A DNA stretch of 64,000 bases, from positions 1,584,365-1,648,364 of the forward strand of contig NZ_JAPMXC010000001.1 in NCBI RefSeq assembly GCF_026624755.1, written 5' to 3'. This document shows, piece by piece, positions 1-9,218 of the stretch. The notes under the pieces are model-generated. The model did not search any database and was not told where the DNA came from. It saw nothing but the letters and a program-made list of their open reading frames with translations. The stretch comes from Robbsia betulipollinis (lineage in GTDB: Bacteria; Pseudomonadota; Gammaproteobacteria; Burkholderiales; Burkholderiaceae). The position numbers and the translations under genes are program-made. The stretch's first letter is position 1, and the number at the start of each line of letters is the position of its first letter.

Positions 1-201
1 GGGTTCAAGATCGATCCGACCGGCACCTTCCTGCTCGCCTGCGGGGAACGGTCGGCCCATGTGGCGGTGTATCGCATCGATTCCGCGACCGGGCTGCTCG
101 AACGCGTCTCGCGCGCGCCCGGCGGCCGCGGCGCGAACTGGATCGAACTCGTCGAACAGACGGATATCGCCAAGAATTTTCAACTGGAATCGGAAAGATG
201 A
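1..201 (+). CDS. 6-phosphogluconolactonase-like beta-propeller protein, C-terminal fragment (partial)
   Basis: Frame 1 is open from the first base and ends with TGA at 199-201, giving the last 66 residues of a protein that starts outside the window. The segment [20 protein letters not shown] followed by a RID-x-ATG turn is the repeat style of YbhE/Pgl-type seven-bladed lactonases (PF10282). That family hydrolyses 6-phosphogluconolactone or related sugar lactones. The stop overlaps the next start (ATGA at 198-201), so the gene is translationally coupled to glucarate dehydratase. A sugar-acid role for the pair is an inference from that coupling. Only one or two blades are visible, so another propeller lactonase or isomerase is possible. 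Confidence 0.7.
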   Translation, partial: GFKIDPTGTFLLACGERSAHVAVYRIDSATGLLERVSRAPGGRGANWIELVEQTDIAKNFQLESER

Positions 202-1547
202 CCCTTCTCTCGGCATCCTCGCATACCGCGCCCGTCATCACGGAACTCCAGGTTATCCCCGTCGCGGGACGCGACAGCATGATCCTGAATCTCAGCGGCG
301 CGCACGGCCCGTTCTTCACGCGCAACATCGTGATCCTGCACGATAGCGCCGGCCATACCGGGGTGGGAGAAGTGCCCGGCGGAGAAAACATCCGGCGCAC
401 GATCGACGATGCCCGCCCCCTGCTGGCCGGGGAAAGCATCGGCAATATGCAGGCGCTGTTGAACAGGGTGCGCACGGCGTTCGCCGACCGGGACGCAGGC
501 GGCAGGGGACTGCAGACTTTCGACCTGCGCACCACGATCCATGCGGTCACGGGACTCGAAGCGGCCTTGCTCGACCTGCTCGGTCAACATCTCGGCGTGC
601 CCGTCGCGGCGCTGCTGGGCGAAGGGCAGCAGCGCGCCGAAGTCGAGATGCTCGGGTATCTGTTCTACATCGCGGACCGCGGCAGGACCGATCTTCCCTA
701 TCTGTCCGGTGCGCATGGCACCGACGACTGGACGCGGCTGCGTCACGAGACCGCGATGACGCCCGAGGCGATCGTGCGCCTGGCCGAAGCCGCGACCGCC
801 CGCTATGGCTTCAACGATTTCAAGTTGAAGGGCGGCGTGCTGTCGGGGGACGCGGAGATCGAAGCGGTCACCGCCCTGGCGGAACGGTTTCCGCAGGCGC
901 GCGTCACCCTCGACCCGAACGGCGCATGGTCGCTCGCGGAAGCCGTGCGCCTGTGCCGCGACCAACATCACGTGCTGGCCTATGCGGAAGATCCGTGCGG
1001 CGCCGAAAACGGGTATTCGGGACGCGAGGTCATGGCGGAGTTTCGGCGCGCCACCGGCCTGCCGACGGCCACGAACATGGTCGCCACCGACTGGCGCCAA
1101 CTGGGCCATGCGATCCAGCTGCAATCGGTCGACATTCCGCTGGCCGATCCGCATTTCTGGACCATGCAGGGTTCGGTGCGGGTCGCGCAGCTGTGCCACG
1201 AATGGGGATTGACATGGGGCTCCCATTCGAACAACCACTTCGATATTTCGCTGGCGATGTTCACCCACGTCGCGGCGGCCGCGCCCGGCAGGATCACGGC
1301 GATCGATACCCACTGGATCTGGCAGGACGGGCAGCGTTTGACGCGCGAGCCCCTGCGGATCGTCGGCGGCAAGGTCGCGGTGCCCCAGACGCCGGGCCTG
1401 GGCGTCGAACTCGACATGGACGAACTGGGCAAGGCCAGCGAGCTCTACCAGCGGCACGGCCTGGGCGCGCGGGACGACGGCATCGCGATGCAGTATCTCG
1501 TGCCGAACTGGACATTCGACAACAAGAGACCGTGCCTGGTCCGGTAA
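198..1547 (+). CDS. gudD: Glucarate dehydratase (enolase superfamily)
   Basis: Dehydrates D-glucarate (often also L-idarate) to 5-keto-4-deoxyglucarate in the cytoplasm, the entry step of glucarate catabolism. The 449-residue length matches E. coli GudD (446). The enolase-superfamily catalytic set is visible at a constant +4 offset from E. coli: K209 and K211 in FKLKGG, D239 in TLDPNGAW, E264 in AEDPCG, N293 in TNMVATD, D317, and H343 in GSHSNNHF. The N-terminal capping domain covers about residues 1-130 and the TIM-barrel the remainder. The start codon overlaps the stop of the upstream lactonase gene. 84 bases separate its end from the convergent desaturase gene. Confidence 0.93.
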   Translation: MTLLSASSHTAPVITELQVIPVAGRDSMILNLSGAHGPFFTRNIVILHDSAGHTGVGEVPGGENIRRTIDDARPLLAGESIGNMQALLNRVRTAFADRDAGGRGLQTFDLRTTIHAVTGLEAALLDLLGQHLGVPVAALLGEGQQRAEVEMLGYLFYIADRGRTDLPYLSGAHGTDDWTRLRHETAMTPEAIVRLAEAATARYGFNDFKLKGGVLSGDAEIEAVTALAERFPQARVTLDPNGAWSLAEAVRLCRDQHHVLAYAEDPCGAENGYSGREVMAEFRRATGLPTATNMVATDWRQLGHAIQLQSVDIPLADPHFWTMQGSVRVAQLCHEWGLTWGSHSNNHFDISLAMFTHVAAAAPGRITAIDTHWIWQDGQRLTREPLRIVGGKVAVPQTPGLGVELDMDELGKASELYQRHGLGARDDGIAMQYLVPNWTFDNKRPCLVR

Positions 1548-1631
1548 CGGCGGCGGCCCATTCGGGGGGGCATGCCGACGACGGCGATGTCTGGTCGTTT
1601 CCGCAATCGGACACCGCTTGAAACCCCGCGA

Positions 1632-2600
1632 TCAGGACCGGGGGTGAACGCGCGCCTGTCGCGCGCGCCGGAACTCATCGACGAAGAACCGGAAGCCGCT
1701 GAGCTGCTGGGCGAAGTAGCCGCCGGTGGCCATCGCCTCGGGCGCGCGCCGGTCCCCGGTGGGCGGATATTCGACCGAGAAATCCGCGGTGCGGAACAGG
1801 ATGTCCCAGATCGGGAACACGGCACCATAGTTGCAGGAATTTCGGCCCGCGGCGCGCAGTCCGTGATGCAGCCGGTGAAAACGCGGCGAAACGATCAGCC
1901 GTTCTCCCACCGAGCCGAACGACAGCTTGATGTTGGCATGGCTCAGGCTCTCGATGAAGCGCATGAAGAGGAACAGCAGCGGAAACTGCAATGGCGGAAC
2001 GCCGATGGCCAGACCGACGACGCCGAACCACAGCGCGGCGATCAGATCGTCCAGCAAATGATTCCGGTCATCGGACCAGAAGCTCATTTGCCGCTGGGCA
2101 TGGTGCAGCGCGTGGAGCGCGTACCAGGAGCGGAAGGTGTGGGAGAGCCGGTGACGCCAGTAATCGGCGCAATCCAGCACCAATGCATAGATCAGAAAGA
2201 CCACGACGGGATGGCCGATCAGCGCGGGGACGAGCGTCTCGATCGTCGGCGGAATGTAGCCGTGTCCGACGAGAAACCCGTTCACCCACACCTGTACCTG
2301 ATAGAACAGCAGAAAACTGACGATCGGCAGGACACCCACCCGGTTGACGATGGTGTAGAGCGCGTCCGTCATCACGGCCTTGCGGTTGTCCCAGCGCTCG
2401 ATGGGAAAGAGCGCCTCCAGCGGCCAGCAGACGGCATAGGTCACCACGACGGCGAACAAACCGTAGACGCACACCAGCGCCCAGTCGAACGACAGCTCCT
2501 CCCATTGCATCCAGCCGAAGCGATACAGCAGCGGCAGGACGAGGTACTGGTCGATTTCACCGGCGAGGATGTTGAAATATCTGTCGAGAAATAACAGCAT
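1632..2600 (-). CDS. Sterol desaturase / fatty acid hydroxylase family membrane protein
   Basis: A 322-residue integral membrane protein of the fatty acid hydroxylase superfamily (PF04116), whose members use a di-iron centre held by histidine boxes to hydroxylate or desaturate lipids, sterols or carotenoids. Visible boxes are H150RLSH, H163ALHH, the SHAN histidine near 221 and FHRLHH at 241-246, in the usual order. Hydrophobic stretches near residues 42-62, 88-105, 128-147 and 190-215 fit membrane spans. The start lies 9 bases after the stop of the upstream propeller gene, so the two form an operon. The substrate cannot be told from sequence. Confidence 0.85.
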   Translation of the reverse strand: MLLFLDRYFNILAGEIDQYLVLPLLYRFGWMQWEELSFDWALVCVYGLFAVVVTYAVCWPLEALFPIERWDNRKAVMTDALYTIVNRVGVLPIVSFLLFYQVQVWVNGFLVGHGYIPPTIETLVPALIGHPVVVFLIYALVLDCADYWRHRLSHTFRSWYALHALHHAQRQMSFWSDDRNHLLDDLIAALWFGVVGLAIGVPPLQFPLLFLFMRFIESLSHANIKLSFGSVGERLIVSPRFHRLHHGLRAAGRNSCNYGAVFPIWDILFRTADFSVEYPPTGDRRAPEAMATGGYFAQQLSGFRFFVDEFRRARQARVHPRS

Positions 2601-2609
2601 GAGGGGGCC

Positions 2610-3626
2610 TCAAAGCGTTTCCGCGGTGACGGGACCGGGATGGCGCAGTTCCGTATTGAGAAAAATGCCGTGCGGCGAACGGCCGACGTCGATCGTCTCG
2701 ACGGATCCGGTATGGGGATCCAGCACCGCGACCTGCTCGCGAAAGCGCAGCGAGATCCACAGCTTGCCGTCGGGCGCCACGCCGAGGTCGTCGGGACCCG
2801 CGGCGTGAAAGGGATAGGTGCGACGCAGTTCGAACGTCGTGGGGTCGAGCGCGACCAGCGAACCGCCGACACGATTGGAAACGTACAGCGTCTTGCCGTC
2901 CGGCGTGAGAAAGATATTGTGCGGGCCGACGCCCGTCTTGATGCGGCGCAATACCGCGCCGGAGACGGGATCGACCTCCGCCACGTGGTCGCTGCCCATC
3001 ACGCAGACGAGCACTTTGCCGTTGTGCCAGAGCACGCCGGCCAGGGTCGGGCCGATCTTGGCCTTCCAGCGTATCGACATGTTGACGAGATCGAACGAGA
3101 CGAGCGTCCCGGAGGCCTGCATCGAGTTGAAGCTCCAGCGCGAATCCGGGGAGAAGTCCAGGTGGCTGGGCATGGAGCCCGGGGAAAAACGCTTCACCAG
3201 GCTCAGGTCGTCCGCGCGATAGACGTCGACATAGTCCAGCCTGAGGGCATTGACGACGAGGTAGCGGTGGTCGGGCGTGAAGCCCAACTGGTACGGGTCC
3301 GCGATGACGGTGTGGCCGAGCGCGGTGCCGGTGCGCGGATCGACGATGAACAATGCATTGCCGTTCGCGTCCGCGATGTACATTTTGCTGCGGTCCTTCG
3401 ACAGCGCCCAATGGCTGGGTTCCCGTAGCGTCGGCAGGGTCCTGATGACCTTGCGGGACGTCATGTCGATGACGGAAACGCTGGCCTCTCCCGAGTTCAT
3501 GACCATCGCGAGAGGCGGGGCGGCCGGCGCGGCGCGTACCGCCCGGGTGAGCAAGGCCGATGAAAGACCCAGGCTCAACGGCACGGCGAGGCTGCGGGCA
3601 AGGACGGTGCGACGGGAAGAATTCAT
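2610..3626 (-). CDS. Tat-exported YncE/YVTN-type beta-propeller protein
   Basis: A 338-residue periplasmic propeller. ATG at 3626 is chosen because it opens a typical twin-arginine signal: SRRTVLAR, a hydrophobic stretch, and cleavage near AVRAAPAA. Upstream in-frame codons only add a non-signal leader. The mature part is repeats of about 42 residues with the YncE pattern, for example VNALRLDYVDVYRADDLSLV, VSNRVGGSLVALD and ISLRFREQVAVLD. Such propellers bind partners, metals or DNA, and enzymatic activity is not implied. It is co-transcribed with the desaturase-like gene (9 base gap) and lies 76 bases downstream of mntH. Function unknown. Confidence 0.75.
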   Translation of the reverse strand: MNSSRRTVLARSLAVPLSLGLSSALLTRAVRAAPAAPPLAMVMNSGEASVSVIDMTSRKVIRTLPTLREPSHWALSKDRSKMYIADANGNALFIVDPRTGTALGHTVIADPYQLGFTPDHRYLVVNALRLDYVDVYRADDLSLVKRFSPGSMPSHLDFSPDSRWSFNSMQASGTLVSFDLVNMSIRWKAKIGPTLAGVLWHNGKVLVCVMGSDHVAEVDPVSGAVLRRIKTGVGPHNIFLTPDGKTLYVSNRVGGSLVALDPTTFELRRTYPFHAAGPDDLGVAPDGKLWISLRFREQVAVLDPHTGSVETIDVGRSPHGIFLNTELRHPGPVTAETL

Positions 3627-3702
3627 GGGATCGGAAAGTCGGGGGGACGGATCATTTTGTGGAATGCCTTGCGGATATGCAAGCGCGACGATGGCGCCGT
3701 GC

Positions 3703-5019
3703 TCAGGCTGGCAACCCCGGCACGCTGAAACCAAAAGCCTGCAACAACAGGATGGCGTTCAGGCACAAGACCGCGGCCGCGGCGACCACGGCGCCGCATT
3801 TCACGAGCGTGCTGTTCCGGTAGGCGCCCATGATGTCCCGGCGACAGGTGAACCACACGAGCGCCAGCATGGGAACGGGCAAGGCGATGCTCAGCACGAC
3901 CTGGCTGGTGACCAGGGCCTGGGTGGCGTTGACGCCCAGCGCCACCACCACGAAACTCGGCACCATGGTGATGGCGCGGCGTACCCAGATGGGAATGCGG
4001 AAATCCACGAATCCCTGCATGATCATCTGGCCGGCCATGGTGCCGACGACGGAACTCGATATGCCGGAGGCGATCAGGGACAGCAGGAAGATGCCGGCGG
4101 CCGCCACGCCCAGCAGGGGCGCCAACGTATGATAGGCCGTCTCGATTTCGGCAACGTCCGGGTGACCCCGATGAAAGGCGCCTGCGGCCATGATGACCAT
4201 CGCGATGTTGATCATGCCGGCGATCGTCAACGCAATGATCACCTCGAGATTCGACAGTTTGATGAGTATCCTGCGCTCGGCCTCGGAGCGCGGCGGCATG
4301 CGGCTTTGCGTCAGGCCGGAATGAAGGAACAAGGCGTGGGGCATCACCGTCGCGCCGATGATGCCCACCGCGATCGTGACGGACTGCGCGTCCGGCAACG
4401 CTGGCTTGAACAGGTGCAGGCCGACGCCGGACCACGCGACCGGTGCGATGAACAGCTCGGCGAGGTAGGACAGACCGATGATTCCGACCAACGCGCCGAT
4501 GACGAGTTCGAGCGGTCGAAAGCCGGCCTTGTCGAAAAACAGAATGAGATAGGTGACGATCGCCGTGATGACCATGCCGATCAACAGGGGCATGTGAAAC
4601 AGCAGCGCCAGGCCGATCGCACCGCCGAGAAATTCGGCGAGGTCGGTGGCCATTGCCGCGATTTCGCTCACGCCCCACATGGCATAGACGAGCGGCCGTG
4701 GAAAATGCGCCCGGCAGAGTTCGGCCAGACTGCGGCCGGTCACGATCCCGAGTTTTGCGGACAGGGCCTGGAACAGCATGGCGATGAGGTTGGCCAGCAA
4801 GACGACCCAGAGCAGCGAATAACCGTAGCGCGCGCCAGCCTGGATGTTGGTGGCGAAATTGCCCGGGTCCATGTATGCCACCGAAACGACGACCGCGGGG
4901 CCGGCGAAGGGCACCAGGATCGACCAGCCGGTGCGGCGCCCTTCCAGGACGTCGCGCATGGCGCTGGTGGCATTGTCGCTCATGGAATGGGCGCCCTGCG
5001 GGCGGACTCGGTCATCCAT
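3703..5019 (-). CDS. mntH: Nramp family divalent metal (Mn2+/Fe2+) transporter
   Basis: A 438-residue inner-membrane proton-coupled importer of Mn2+ and Fe2+ (PF01566). The two metal-site motifs are present: DPGN at residues 51-54 (TM1) and MPHALFLHS near 230 (TM6). About 11 hydrophobic segments follow the family plan. ATG at 5019 is preferred because GAGG lies six bases before it; the in-frame ATG at 4983 has a weaker site. It is followed by the propeller/desaturase pair in the same direction, and co-transcription is possible but not shown. No MntR or Fur box was recognised in the 200 bases upstream. Confidence 0.9.
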   Translation of the reverse strand: MDDRVRPQGAHSMSDNATSAMRDVLEGRRTGWSILVPFAGPAVVVSVAYMDPGNFATNIQAGARYGYSLLWVVLLANLIAMLFQALSAKLGIVTGRSLAELCRAHFPRPLVYAMWGVSEIAAMATDLAEFLGGAIGLALLFHMPLLIGMVITAIVTYLILFFDKAGFRPLELVIGALVGIIGLSYLAELFIAPVAWSGVGLHLFKPALPDAQSVTIAVGIIGATVMPHALFLHSGLTQSRMPPRSEAERRILIKLSNLEVIIALTIAGMINIAMVIMAAGAFHRGHPDVAEIETAYHTLAPLLGVAAAGIFLLSLIASGISSSVVGTMAGQMIMQGFVDFRIPIWVRRAITMVPSFVVVALGVNATQALVTSQVVLSIALPVPMLALVWFTCRRDIMGAYRNSTLVKCGAVVAAAAVLCLNAILLLQAFGFSVPGLPA

Positions 5020-5219
5020 GGCTTACCTCGATGCGCCAGTTACGGAGAATGAGAGAATGGTGGAACCTGTTTCGATATACGCGCGGCGCGGCGCGCGGGA
5101 GTGGCGCGTGCGGCGGGTATCCAAGCATAGCCGCGAATCGTGCATCCAGTCTGCCATCAAACGGGATCTTCGATCCGGGACGGCGCGGCGTCTGCCTCGC
5201 GACGCGACGCCTCGACGCG

Positions 5220-5414
5220 TCACAGCCAGCGCACCAGTGCGGTGGCGATCAGCGAAATCAGGATCGACGACGTGAAGGGAAACAGGTAGTCGCGCCCGAA
5301 CAACCGGAAGCGCAGGTCGCCCGGCAGGCGGCCAACGCCGATCCTGCCGAGCCAGGGCCAGCAGGCGGACAGGATCATCACCGCGACGAAGGTCGTGACG
5401 AGCCAGCGGATCAT
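5220..5414 (-). CDS. DUF2905 family small membrane protein
   Basis: A 64-residue protein with two hydrophobic helices (about residues 3-22 and 46-62) around a loop containing GRIGVGRLPGDLRF and FPFTSSILIS, the signature of DUF2905 (PF11146). Function is unknown for the family. Its ATG overlaps the stop of the upstream methyltransferase gene by four bases, so the two are translationally coupled, as in related Burkholderiaceae. Confidence 0.85.
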   Translation of the reverse strand: MIRWLVTTFVAVMILSACWPWLGRIGVGRLPGDLRFRLFGRDYLFPFTSSILISLIATALVRWL

Positions 5415-6637
5415 GCGCCGTCCTCCTCGTCGAGCAGCGTCCACGAGCGGTCGCCGGTGGCGAAGGCTCGGGGCAGGTCGTCGAGTCCCCGGCTGAAACC
5501 GATCACCTTGAACAGCTCGCCCATCTCGGATTCGGCCAGGAGCTTCTGCACGCCGTTGGCGGCCGGCAGGTAACGCGCCGGGTCGCCGGGGCTGATCGTG
5601 CGCCCCAGGTCCTCGGCGATGCCGGCATTGATCAGGAAGCGGGCCTGCGACATATAGCCCAGAACGTCGGCGCCGGCGTCGAGCGCCGCCTGCGTCAGTC
5701 CGCTGAATTCGACATGCGCGGTGATGTCCTGCAGGCCCGGGTACAGCAGCGGATCGTCGTGCGCCTGATGCCGGTAATGACACATCAGCGTGCCGGCGGC
5801 GCGTTGCGGATGGTAGTACTCGTGCGCGGGAAAGCCGTAGTCGATGAAGATCGCCGCGCCGCGCGTCAGCATCGCGCAGACGGTGCCGACGAAGGCGCGT
5901 GCCGCCGCGTGGCTCTCGATCAGGTAGTCGACGGCGGCGGTATCGATCGCCTGGCGCACCGCCGCGGGGATGGTCGGCGGCGCGGCCGCCGGGCGGTCGC
6001 GCCAGACCAGGCGCGTGCCGTCGAGCGCGACGCCGCGTTCGAACCAGGCGCCATCGACATGCGGATGCAACTGCACCGGCATCGCGTCGAGCACCTCGTT
6101 GCCGATCACGACGCCCTGGAAACGCTCGGGCAGCGCGTCGAGCCAGCGCACGCGATCGCGCCAGGCGGGCGCGTGTTGCGCGAGGGTCTCGCGCTGGCGT
6201 TCGCGCAGTTCGCCGGACAGCTCGACGATCGTGTAGCGGCGGATGCGGGGCATGGCGGGGAGCGCATCGTCCGCCAGCGCGTTCAGCAACTGCGCGGCGA
6301 GCAGCCCGGTGCCGGCGCCGAATTCGAGGATCTCGTCCGCTTCGGCGAGCGCCAGCGCCTCGGCGACCGGCCGCGCCAGCGCGCGCGCGAAGAATGGCGA
6401 GATATGCGGCGCGGTTATAAAATCGCTGCCGTCGGCCGCGCTGTGGCCGAATTTCCGGTTCGCACCGCTGTAGTAGCCGAGTCCGGGCGTGTACAGCGCC
6501 ATTTCCATGTAGCGGGAAAACGGCAGCCAGCCCCCCGCGGCGGCGATCTCCGCGGCGATGCGCGCCACGAGCGTGGTGGAACGCGCGAGGGCGTGCGCGT
6601 CGGGAACGGGTAAACTAGCGTGTGGTTTGGCGTCCAT
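5411..6637 (-). CDS. Class I SAM-dependent methyltransferase, MidA/NDUFAF7-like
   Basis: Member of PF02636 (formerly DUF185), related to mitochondrial NDUFAF7, which methylates an arginine of a complex I subunit; the bacterial substrate is unknown. Visible features are the family N-terminus WLPFSRYMEMALYTPGLGYY, the SAM-binding motif EFGAGTGLLAAQLL, the IVELSGELRERQ strand, and VVIGNEVLDAMPV, which matches the conserved NE-x-x-DA motif. ATG at 6637 gives 408 residues. An in-frame ATG at 6694 would overlap the divergent SDR-like gene at 6651 and adds a non-conserved leader. Divergent starts leave only 13 bases between the two genes. Confidence 0.85.
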   Translation of the reverse strand: MDAKPHASLPVPDAHALARSTTLVARIAAEIAAAGGWLPFSRYMEMALYTPGLGYYSGANRKFGHSAADGSDFITAPHISPFFARALARPVAEALALAEADEILEFGAGTGLLAAQLLNALADDALPAMPRIRRYTIVELSGELRERQRETLAQHAPAWRDRVRWLDALPERFQGVVIGNEVLDAMPVQLHPHVDGAWFERGVALDGTRLVWRDRPAAAPPTIPAAVRQAIDTAAVDYLIESHAAARAFVGTVCAMLTRGAAIFIDYGFPAHEYYHPQRAAGTLMCHYRHQAHDDPLLYPGLQDITAHVEFSGLTQAALDAGADVLGYMSQARFLINAGIAEDLGRTISPGDPARYLPAANGVQKLLAESEMGELFKVIGFSRGLDDLPRAFATGDRSWTLLDEEDGA

Positions 6638-6650
6638 CGCGACATTGTAA

Positions 6651-7658
6651 ATGACTGAAACGACTTTCCCGGACCCTCCGGGCGCACCTGGCATCGTGCT
6701 CCTGCCCAGCGCGATCGCGGCAAACCCCGCGCGCGGGCGGGCGCTCGCCCTGGCGTTCGCCGGCCGGGGCTGGGATGTCGGCGTGTATTACGACGCCAGC
6801 GACGACGCCAGCGACCACGCCAGCGACCACGCCAGCGACCACGCCAGTGACCGCGCGGCCGGCAGCGGCGCTGCCGCCGGCCAGGGCGGAGCCGGGCACA
6901 GGGCCACGGCGCTGGCCCTGTGCGCCGCCGTGACGGCCCTGGCGCGCCGCGCTGCGGCATTTCCCGTGTCGACGACGCCACGCGTCACGGACGACGGCGA
7001 GAACGCCTCGGCCGAGACGCTGGTGCGCCGCTGCGCGCAGCGATTGGGCCGGCCACGCTGCGTGGTCAGCGCGCCGCTGCGTGTCGAGCGCGACCCGGCG
7101 GGACGCCTGAGCGGCGCGGCGCTGGCACGGATGAATCATGCGAATCTGTGGAACGCGCTGGCGCTGGCGCAGGGACTGGCGCATGCGACCGGTGCGCCGT
7201 GCGGGAGCGACGGCGGCGCGGGCGCGGGCGGCGCGGGCGAGAACGACGCCGTGGTTGTCAATATCGTCGACTCGTTGCTGCCGGAGGTGCGGCGCGACGC
7301 GGTCCTGTTCGCGCTCACGCAGTCCGCGGTCGCGACCGCCACGCCGGTGTTGGCGCGCCGCTATGCGCCGCACCTGCGCGTGGTTGCCGTGAGCACGACC
7401 TTGCTGGCGGGCGATGCGGGCGATGCGGGCGATGCGGGCGATGCGGACGATATGCCCGGCGGCGGAGCGCTCGATGCCGCGCTCGCGCAGGCCGTCTGCT
7501 ATCTGGCCGATGCATCGACGATCACCGGCTCGACCTTGCTGGTGGATGGCGGCACGGGGTGCGCCCCGTCCTGCGCCCCGCCTTGTGCAGCGAATGGCGA
7601 CGCGGACGGCGCAGCGGATGTCCGCCATGCCGTCGAGCGGGAGCGCTTCCGTTCATGA
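6651..7658 (+). CDS. SDR-like protein lacking cofactor and catalytic motifs (probable pseudoenzyme)
   Basis: A 335-residue protein placed immediately before folB, where relatives carry a short-chain dehydrogenase of the FolM/pteridine-reductase type. The Rossmann outline is recognisable: an N-terminal ALALAFAGRGWDVGVYY, the VVVNIVDSLLPE strand, and the terminal ITGSTLLVDGG. The TG-x-x-x-G-x-G loop is replaced by PSAIAANPARGR (residues 19-30). The Y-x-x-x-K pair is replaced by F220-A-L-T-Q224. Two in-frame tandem repeats expand it, an ASDH-type tract at residues 51-66 and a GDA tract at 253-267. Reductase activity is therefore unlikely by inference. An intact frame argues against a simple pseudogene. 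Confidence 0.65.
   Translation: MTETTFPDPPGAPGIVLLPSAIAANPARGRALALAFAGRGWDVGVYYDASDDASDHASDHASDHASDRAAGSGAAAGQGGAGHRATALALCAAVTALARRAAAFPVSTTPRVTDDGENASAETLVRRCAQRLGRPRCVVSAPLRVERDPAGRLSGAALARMNHANLWNALALAQGLAHATGAPCGSDGGAGAGGAGENDAVVVNIVDSLLPEVRRDAVLFALTQSAVATATPVLARRYAPHLRVVAVSTTLLAGDAGDAGDAGDADDMPGGGALDAALAQAVCYLADASTITGSTLLVDGGTGCAPSCAPPCAANGDADGAADVRHAVERERFRS
6801..6848 (+). repeat. 12-base tandem repeat in the SDR-like gene (4 units)
   Basis: Four in-frame copies of GACSACGCCAGC encode a repeated D-H/D-A-S unit. Units are identical apart from single substitutions, so expansion is recent or copy number is unstable. The unit length is a multiple of three, so gain or loss keeps the frame. 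Confidence 0.9.
7407..7451 (+). repeat. 9-base tandem repeat in the SDR-like gene (5 units)
   Basis: Five in-frame copies of GCGGGCGAT (last copy GCGGACGAT) encode A-G-D repeats, at the place where SDR proteins have the loop after the active-site helix. This is the second independent repeat in the same gene. Confidence 0.9.
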
Positions 7659-7749
7659 GCTGTCCGTCGTACCGGTTTTTCCTTCATGCCGTGCGCGCTC
7701 GCCTTCGGGCCGCCGTACGTCCGTTCTGTTTTTCCTTTGGAGCCACGCG

Positions 7750-8145
7750 ATGTCCAGCGTGCTGACCGACCCCCGTCTGGCCGATTGTCGCCGGCTTTTC
7801 GTCCGCAACTACGAAGTCCGGATGAATATCGGCGCCTACGAAGCCGAGAAAGGCGCCGCCCAGCGGGTGCGCTTCAACGTCGATCTGTTCATCGCGCTGG
7901 CGATTTCGACCCCGAAACGCGACGCGCTCGACGAGATCGTCAACTCCGACATCATTCCCGAGGCCATCCTGGCGAGTATCGGTCAGGGTCACATTCATCT
8001 GCAGGAAACGCTGTGCGACGACGTCGCCGCGCGCCTGCTGGCCGACGTCCGCGTGCGCGCGGTGCGCGTCGTCACCGAGAAGGTCGACGTGTATCCGGGA
8101 TGCGAATCGGTGGGCGTCGAAATCTTTCGTTTCAAGGAGGCGTGA
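7750..8145 (+). CDS. folB: Dihydroneopterin aldolase family protein
   Basis: A 131-residue cytoplasmic enzyme of folate synthesis that splits 7,8-dihydroneopterin to 6-hydroxymethyl-dihydropterin and glycolaldehyde. Family features: [20 protein letters not shown] near the N-terminus, with the Glu matching E. coli E22; the acidic [13 protein letters not shown] segment; and [20 protein letters not shown], with the Lys matching the catalytic K of E. coli FolB. ATG at 7750 is the start that preserves the expected length; the open frame extends upstream without similarity. Its stop overlaps the ttcA start (TGATG), so the two are coupled. Confidence 0.88.
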   Translation: MSSVLTDPRLADCRRLFVRNYEVRMNIGAYEAEKGAAQRVRFNVDLFIALAISTPKRDALDEIVNSDIIPEAILASIGQGHIHLQETLCDDVAARLLADVRVRAVRVVTEKVDVYPGCESVGVEIFRFKEA

Positions 8146-9086
8146 TGCCCGACGATATTCAGCGCGCGGTCGCGGAACGCGCGGCAGACCGCCGCGAGCA
8201 GCGCGACGCCTACGAGAACAACAAGCTGTTCAAGCGGCTCGCACGTCAGGTCGGGCAGGCGATCGCCGATTACACGATGATCGAGGAGGGCGACCGCGTG
8301 ATGGTCTGCCTGTCCGGCGGCAAGGACAGTTATGCGCTGCTCGACATCCTGCTGCGGCTGCGCGAGCGCGCGCCGATCCATTTCGATATCGTCGCGGTCA
8401 ACCTCGACCAGAAGCAGCCGGGCTTCCCGGACCACATCCTGCCGGAATATCTGACGCGGCGCGGCGTCCCGTACCATATCGAGACACAGGATACCTACAG
8501 CATCGTCAAGCGGCTGGTGCCCGAGGGCAAGACGACCTGCTCGCTGTGCTCGCGGCTGCGACGCGGCGTCCTGTACCGGGTCGCCGGCGAACTGGGCGCG
8601 ACCAAGATCGCGCTCGGCCATCACCGCGACGACATCGTGCAGACCGTGTTCCTGAACCTGTTCTACGGCGGCAAGCTCAAGGGCATGCCGCCGAAGCTGC
8701 AATCGGACGACGGCCGCAACATCGTCATCCGGCCGCTCGCCTACGTGAAGGAAGCGGATCTCGAAAACTACGCCGAATTGCGCGAATTCCCGATCATTCC
8801 GTGTAATCTCTGCGGCAGCCAGCCGAACCTCAAGCGCGCCGAGATGAAGGCGCTGATCCGCGACTGGGAGAAGCGTTTTCCGGGGCGGGTCGACAATATG
8901 TTCAACGCCTTGTCGAGCGTCGTGCCCTCGCACCTGATGGATCGTGAGCTGTTCGACTTCGCCGGGCTGAAGGCGAGCGGACGGGCGGACCCCGCGGGCG
9001 ACATCGCTTTCGACGAGGACCCCTGCGGGGCCGACGGCGAGACGGGTGTCGCCGGCGACCCGCAAGCGATCCGTTTCATCCCCTGA
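8145..9086 (+). CDS. ttcA: tRNA 2-thiocytidine(32) synthetase TtcA
   Basis: Thiolates C32 of certain tRNAs in the cytoplasm, using ATP to activate the base and a [4Fe-4S] cluster to deliver sulfur. The PP-loop SGGKDS is at residues 57-62. The cluster cysteines are in C132SLC135 and C220NLC223, matching the TtcA subgroup. Length (313) is normal. The start ATG shares its A with the folB stop, and GGAGG sits just upstream inside folB. The last 40 residues are acidic and probably not conserved. Confidence 0.93.
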   Translation: MPDDIQRAVAERAADRREQRDAYENNKLFKRLARQVGQAIADYTMIEEGDRVMVCLSGGKDSYALLDILLRLRERAPIHFDIVAVNLDQKQPGFPDHILPEYLTRRGVPYHIETQDTYSIVKRLVPEGKTTCSLCSRLRRGVLYRVAGELGATKIALGHHRDDIVQTVFLNLFYGGKLKGMPPKLQSDDGRNIVIRPLAYVKEADLENYAELREFPIIPCNLCGSQPNLKRAEMKALIRDWEKRFPGRVDNMFNALSSVVPSHLMDRELFDFAGLKASGRADPAGDIAFDEDPCGADGETGVAGDPQAIRFIP

Positions 9087-9218
9087 TGCGCGGCGCGGGA
9101 TGCGGGACGTGACGCCGGCGTCAGCCGGGCCGTGCACGCGCGGGGCGGCATGGGCCATTCGATTGCAACACACGGCATTCGCCGGACGGTGCGTCCGCTG
9201 GATGCAAGGGAGTCTCGC

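Noticed and set aside
3277-5052. A 591-codon plus-strand open frame opposite mntH and the propeller
   Set aside because: No domain pattern, and antisense to genes with clear motifs.
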